Shown piece by piece: positions 60,011-64,000 of a stretch of 64,000 nucleotides of DNA (positions within the stretch are counted from its first letter, which is position 1; every line of letters starts with the position of its first letter). This DNA comes from Pholis gunnellus. Taxonomy: Eukaryota > Chordata > Actinopteri > Perciformes > Pholidae. Made by a program: the position numbers and the translations under genes. The stretch covers positions 19,093,798-19,157,797 of the forward strand of contig OU342817.1 in assembly GCA_910591455.2 (NCBI GenBank). Reading direction: 5' to 3'. The notes under the pieces were generated by a model that worked only from the letters and a program-made list of their open reading frames with translations, did not search any database and had not been told where the DNA came from.

Positions 60011-60032
60011 TAATTCAATTTGTCCAATTGTT

Positions 60033-60352
60033 TAGAGCTGCAACTAATTATTTCATGTTGCCTATTAATCTGTAAATTATTTTCTCAATTAATTGTTTAG
60101 TTGTTAAACAATTGATCATTTTCTGTCAATAAAATGGTGAAAAATGTTGATGTCGTCCTCAAATGTCTTGTTTTGTCGACAAAATTCTTCTGTTTACTGT
60201 TTCAGAGTAAAGAAACCAGAAAATATTCACATTCAAGAAGCTGAAATCAAGATTATTTTTTATTTTTTCATTACTCAAACTGATTAATCGTATAAAATAG
60301 TTGCTAAATTATGAAATAGTTCACAACTAACCACTTAATCGTTGCAGCTCTA
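60033..60352. mobile_element. hAT-type MITE, copy D
   Basis: It starts TAGAGCTGCAACTAATTATT and ends CTTAATCGTTGCAGCTCTA, good terminal inverted repeats. It is 320 bp and non-coding. It is the best preserved copy of this family in the window. Confidence 0.7.
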
Positions 60353-60382
60353 CTGTGTTGGACTAAACTATTGTCATGTTAG

Positions 60383-60610
60383 TGTAACCAGAATAATAAT
60401 TTAATCTGGCTCTAAATTATTATGTTTTGAAACTATGTTACTGTCCCTTTAAGTGAGGTCGACAGGTGGTCACATAGCCGTTTTTTCCTCTGTACACCCA
60501 AAAGTGCTAGGAGAGGCAATCTTATCCTTAATATACGATCTTTGTTTCTCCATGCACAGAGATCGATAGAAGTGATAATCCGTCTCTTAATAGAGGATCT
60601 TTGTTTTTTC
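60383..60610 (+). repeat. Left LTR of a Ty3/gypsy element (truncated)
   Basis: It begins TGTAACCAGAATAATAATTT and matches 63167-63394 over the full 226 nt from TAACC onward with about eight mismatches by eye and no gap. It stops where retroelement coding sequence begins, so the rest of this LTR is missing. Confidence 0.8.
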
Positions 60611-62975
60611 TACTGGAAAAATGGTCAATGGTCTAAAATTGTCACCTGAGAAGTGTTAGTTTTTTAAGTCGTCTGTGAAATACCTTGGTCATGTGGTAGA
60701 TGCCCAAGGGGTCCACACCAACCCAGACAAGACCTCCGCTTTGAAAGATTGGCCTCGTCCTGTGAACAGAGAAGAGTTAAAGCGCTTCCTTGGCTTTGCG
60801 GGGTATTATAGGCATTTTGTAGAGGGTTATTCTAAGATTGCCAAGCCTCTGAACTCCCTCACTATCGGGTACTACCCAGCCAAAAAGAGAGGTAAAACCT
60901 ATGAAAGGGACCGACCCAAGCACTGTGTGAGCCCTCGAGCACCCCTTGGTGCAGCCTGGACCTTGGAATGTGAATCAGCCTTCAGAGCCCGCATTGACAA
61001 GTTGACATCTGCCCCCGTTCTTGCATATGCCGATCCCAAGCTTCCATACGTGTTGCATACAGATGCTTGTTGCAAGGGTCTGGGAGCTGCGCTTTTGTCA
61101 AGAGCAAGATGGGAAGCTCATGGTCATAGCCTATGCTGGCAGAGGTCTGTCAAAGAGTGAGAATAATTATCCAACTCATAAGCTAGAGTATTTAGTTTTA
61201 AAGTGGGCCATATGCGAAAAATTCAGCGACTACCTCTATGGCACAGATTTCACTGTCCTGACTGACAATAACCCACTTACCTATGTCCTCACCTCCGCCA
61301 AGATGGACGCTGCAGGACATTGGTGGTTGGCTGCCCTGTCAACCTTTAGCTTCAACATCAAATACAGAGCGGGACGCACTAATATTGATGCAGATAGTTT
61401 ATCTAGACGTCCACAGGATGCACCTTATGAGGACGAGGATTTTCTCAAGGAGAAAGAGAGGATAAGTGAAATGACAAGGCACATCTTAGAGGGGGAGGAT
61501 CAAGAGATCCCTGCTGATGCAGTCTCTGCAGCATGTCAGTATCACTGTGTTACATCACCACAGCTCCCTGTTCTTGGAGAGTGTCTTGCCATAGATGCCT
61601 CCTCTGTGCCAGATTTATTTGCCAATCAAGGTCAAAACACCCTCCCTGGGATGACAAAGCAAAGTTGGCGTAAAGCACAAAGAGAGGACCCATCCATCCA
61701 GAGAGTCATCTCCTGGGTGGAAGTGAACCAGAAGCCTATCTTCAAAACCGTGAGTGCAGAGCAGCCTGAAGTGAAACTACTTCTCAGAGAGTGGAACAGG
61801 CTTGAAATCAAAGATGGGATCCTTTATAGAAGGTGCATTGATCGTGGAAATGAGATCTATCAACTAGTCTTGCCCGAGCAGTATCGACAGAAGGCCCTGC
61901 ATGGGTTACAAGATGAAATTGGCCATTTGGGGTCTGAGCGGGCGCTAAGTCTTGCTCGAGCCAGGTTTTACTGGCCAAGGATGGCAGAGTCAATTGAGAG
62001 TAAAGTATCAGACCTGTGAGAGATGTTTTCGGAGGACAGCTACACTCCAGAGAGCGGCACCCATGGTGAACATAAGAACAACATATCCATTGGAATTTGT
62101 GTGCATGGACTATCTGTCACTTGAACCTGACAGCCGTGACACCCGGAATGTTTTGGTAATCACCGACCATTTCACTAAGTTTGCGGTAGCAGTACCGACA
62201 AAGGCTCAGAAGGCCAAGACTAAGATTGCTAAGGTTCTCTGGGAGAACTTCCAGGTTCATTACGGTTTCCCCAGTCGCCTTCACAGTGATTAAGGAAGGG
62301 ACTTTGAGTCCCACACAATTAAGGAGCTGTGTTCACTGATCGGTTGCAGAGAAGGTGCGTACCACGCCCTATCATCCTCAGGGAAATCCCGTTGAGCTCT
62401 TCAATAGGACCCTGTTAAGGAAAAGGACAAAAAACGTTGGACAGGGTTTGTGAAACCCCTCGTACATGTGTACAATTGTACAAGGAATGACACAATGGGG
62501 TATTCACCCTATGAGTTAATGTTTGGCAGACAGCCCACTCTCCCAGTTGACCTCATCCTGGGAATCAGCCCACCTACAGACGATCATAAGACACATTCAG
62601 AATATGTTCAGAACTTACGCCAACGTCTCCAAGAGAGCTACACACTAGCTGTTGAGAATTCAAAGAAGTCAGGAGAAAGGAACAAAGTAAGGTTTGATGC
62701 TAAAATCAGGGCTGCTGAGCTATTTGAAGGAGATCGGGTCCTAGTGAGAAACGTCAACATACGGGGTAAACATAAACTGGCAGACAGGTGGGAGCACCCC
62801 ATTCACGTTGTTGTGAAGCGAATTGCTGGTGGTCCGGTCTACGTGTAAAAACAGAGAGGGGAAACGGCCCTCACCGCACCCTGCACAGGGACCTGCTTTT
62901 GCCCTGTGGGTTTTTGCCTGTTGAGGAAGCTCCAGAGCAGAGACCGCGGCAGAGCAAGACTAAGACGTGAGCCCA
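60611..62975 (+). pseudogene. Ty3/gypsy pol remnant: reverse transcriptase end, RNase H, integrase
   Basis: The order is: the last part of reverse transcriptase (LSPEKC and KYLGHVVD, RFLGFAGYYRHF), RNase H (LHTDACCKGLG, then TDNNPLTYVL), the integrase zinc-binding region (HLGSERALSLARARFYWPRM), the integrase core (VCMDYLSLEPD, VITDHFTKFAVAVPTKAQ) and the integrase C-terminal part (LMFGRQPTLPVDLILG). Gag, protease and the catalytic part of reverse transcriptase are absent. Breaks seen: TAG stop at 60657-60659, frame changes near 61.10, 62.01 and 62.35 kb, a TAA stop at about 62292-62294, and another near 62.85 kb. It cannot make a working polyprotein. Confidence 0.85.
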
Positions 62976-63154
62976 GACGCTCTAACAGAGAGAGACATCC
63001 GCCACGGAAACTAACCTATGATGAGATGGGGAAACCCCTGATTCTTGCCCTTAGCTTATTTTTGAAAGCCTGCACGATATTCTTTCCCCAGTACCTGATA
63101 GTCCCTACCAAGTGCCTAGCAAGGTTTAGTTGCATGCAGGGACTCATGCATTTT

Positions 63155-63166
63155 AGAAGGGGAGAG
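63155..63166 (+). promoter_or_regulatory. Polypurine tract of the gypsy remnant
   Basis: AGAAGGGGAGAG lies immediately before the right LTR, the expected primer position for plus-strand DNA synthesis in LTR retroelements. This fixes the LTR start at 63167. Confidence 0.7.
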
Positions 63167-63394
63167 TTTAACCAGAATAATAATTTAATCTGGATCTTAA
63201 TTATTATGTTTTGAAACTATGTTACTGTCCCTTTAAGTGAGGTCGACAGGTGGTCACATAGCCGTTTTTTCCTCTGTACACAAAAAAGTGCTAGGAGAGT
63301 CAATCTTATCCTTAATATACGATCTTTGTTTCTCCATGCAATGAGATCGATAGAAGTGATAATCAGTCTCTTAATAGAGGATCTTTGTTTTTTC
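63167..63394 (+). repeat. Right LTR of the gypsy remnant, matched part
   Basis: Direct repeat of 60383-60610. The right LTR probably continues past 63394, because no terminal CA with a target duplication was found there. Sequence to about 63.93 kb, with AATTAAACC near 63.85 kb, could be its R-U5 part. Confidence 0.75.
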
Positions 63395-64000
63395 CATCAT
63401 CTGTGCTTGAGTATGGTAGAAATTGTGAGGAGGAAAAAGATGAGTTAGATTCCGATCTGCAGTTTCGCCTAGAGATTCTTAGAACTTTGAACATTTGATA
63501 TCCTGGCTGGTTTTTTGTATAGCTTCTTCGTTGGAACCAGAGGTGTCGTCCATCCACCGTCCTGCCTGCCACCACTCACCCCATCTCCATTCAGCTTACC
63601 GGCTACCTTCACCTGAGGGAATCTTCATCTGAAAGCACAGTTCACTTGGAGTCCATTTCGCTGGACATTGTTTGTGCACAGGGGGGCGGTAGGGCATTTG
63701 AGAACTCAACTCTTTCTTTTATCATTTTTTCAATTTAATTTATTCCTGAGATCTCAGAGGTTTTTGATTTTCATATTACATGCTTGGACACTTTTTGATG
63801 TTTTGAAATGTGAAATTGTTGTAGAATGGATCATTATATTGTGTTCTAATTAAACCTGTTGTTGCTTCGTGTAATTCGGGGTGGATATTTCTTGCCTGTG
63901 CAGCAGTCAGACGAGGGACCTATTAACCAATCTCCTCATTGAACCTAGATTAGATTTGATAATTCCCCTATTTTCTGTCTATTCTGCACTGTCTCTAAAG
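63395..64000. other. Remainder of right LTR and flank
   Basis: No gene is seen. The stretch is likely LTR for several hundred bases, then host DNA, but the boundary could not be placed. Confidence 0.35.

Larger units (their letters stand above)
57221..60032. other. Intergenic stretch, repeats only
   Basis: It contains CA microsatellites (57372-57459 and 57956-57983), two dispersed repeats (58.5-58.9 and 59.4-60.0 kb), and no recognisable gene. Confidence 0.4.

Overview
The window looks like teleost (ray-finned fish) nuclear DNA. It holds one vertebrate-type split gene with canonical GT-AG introns, very dense CA/GT, GATA, GACA and AG microsatellites, long homopolymer-G tracts, and several repeat families I know from fish genomes. 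I cannot name the species.

The only convincing protein-coding gene is slc6a9, the sodium- and chloride-dependent glycine transporter GlyT1, on the minus strand. I could place thirteen coding exons from the start codon at 38801 to the stop at 2915. All twelve introns have GT...AG borders and the phases agree across every junction. The predicted protein is 666 residues with the 12-helix SLC6 fold. Exon 1 gives a short N-terminus of the GlyT1b type and is separated from exon 2 by a 21.5 kb intron. Exons 2 to 13 are packed into the 14 kb between 17237 and 2915. A 3' UTR probably runs to an AATAAA near 1090. A CpG-rich block at about 19.25-19.56 kb, roughly 2 kb upstream of exon 2, may be a second, internal promoter.

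Region by region: 1-1086 holds a foldback MITE and unassigned sequence. 1087-38801 is slc6a9, with introns carrying MITEs, a tRNA-like SINE, a LINE 3' end and microsatellites. 38802-64000 is upstream, gene-poor DNA. It contains a 29-bp minisatellite of 30 full units (41.2-42.1 kb), three inverted-repeat structures (44.2, 45.25-45.54 and 52.1 kb), a 53-nt G run (55.5 kb), a hAT-type non-autonomous element that carries an internally deleted piece of 18S rRNA (56.4-57.2 kb), other hAT-type MITEs, and a decayed Ty3/gypsy LTR retrotransposon (60.4-63.4 kb and beyond).

The most unusual item is the hAT-type element with the 18S rRNA cargo. The next most interesting are the splice acceptors of slc6a9 exons 3 and 6, whose upstream tracts have become a C22 homopolymer and a (TG)n microsatellite, and a 68-nt hairpin with a perfect 23-bp stem. 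I saw no tRNA gene, CRISPR array, complete rRNA or second cellular gene.
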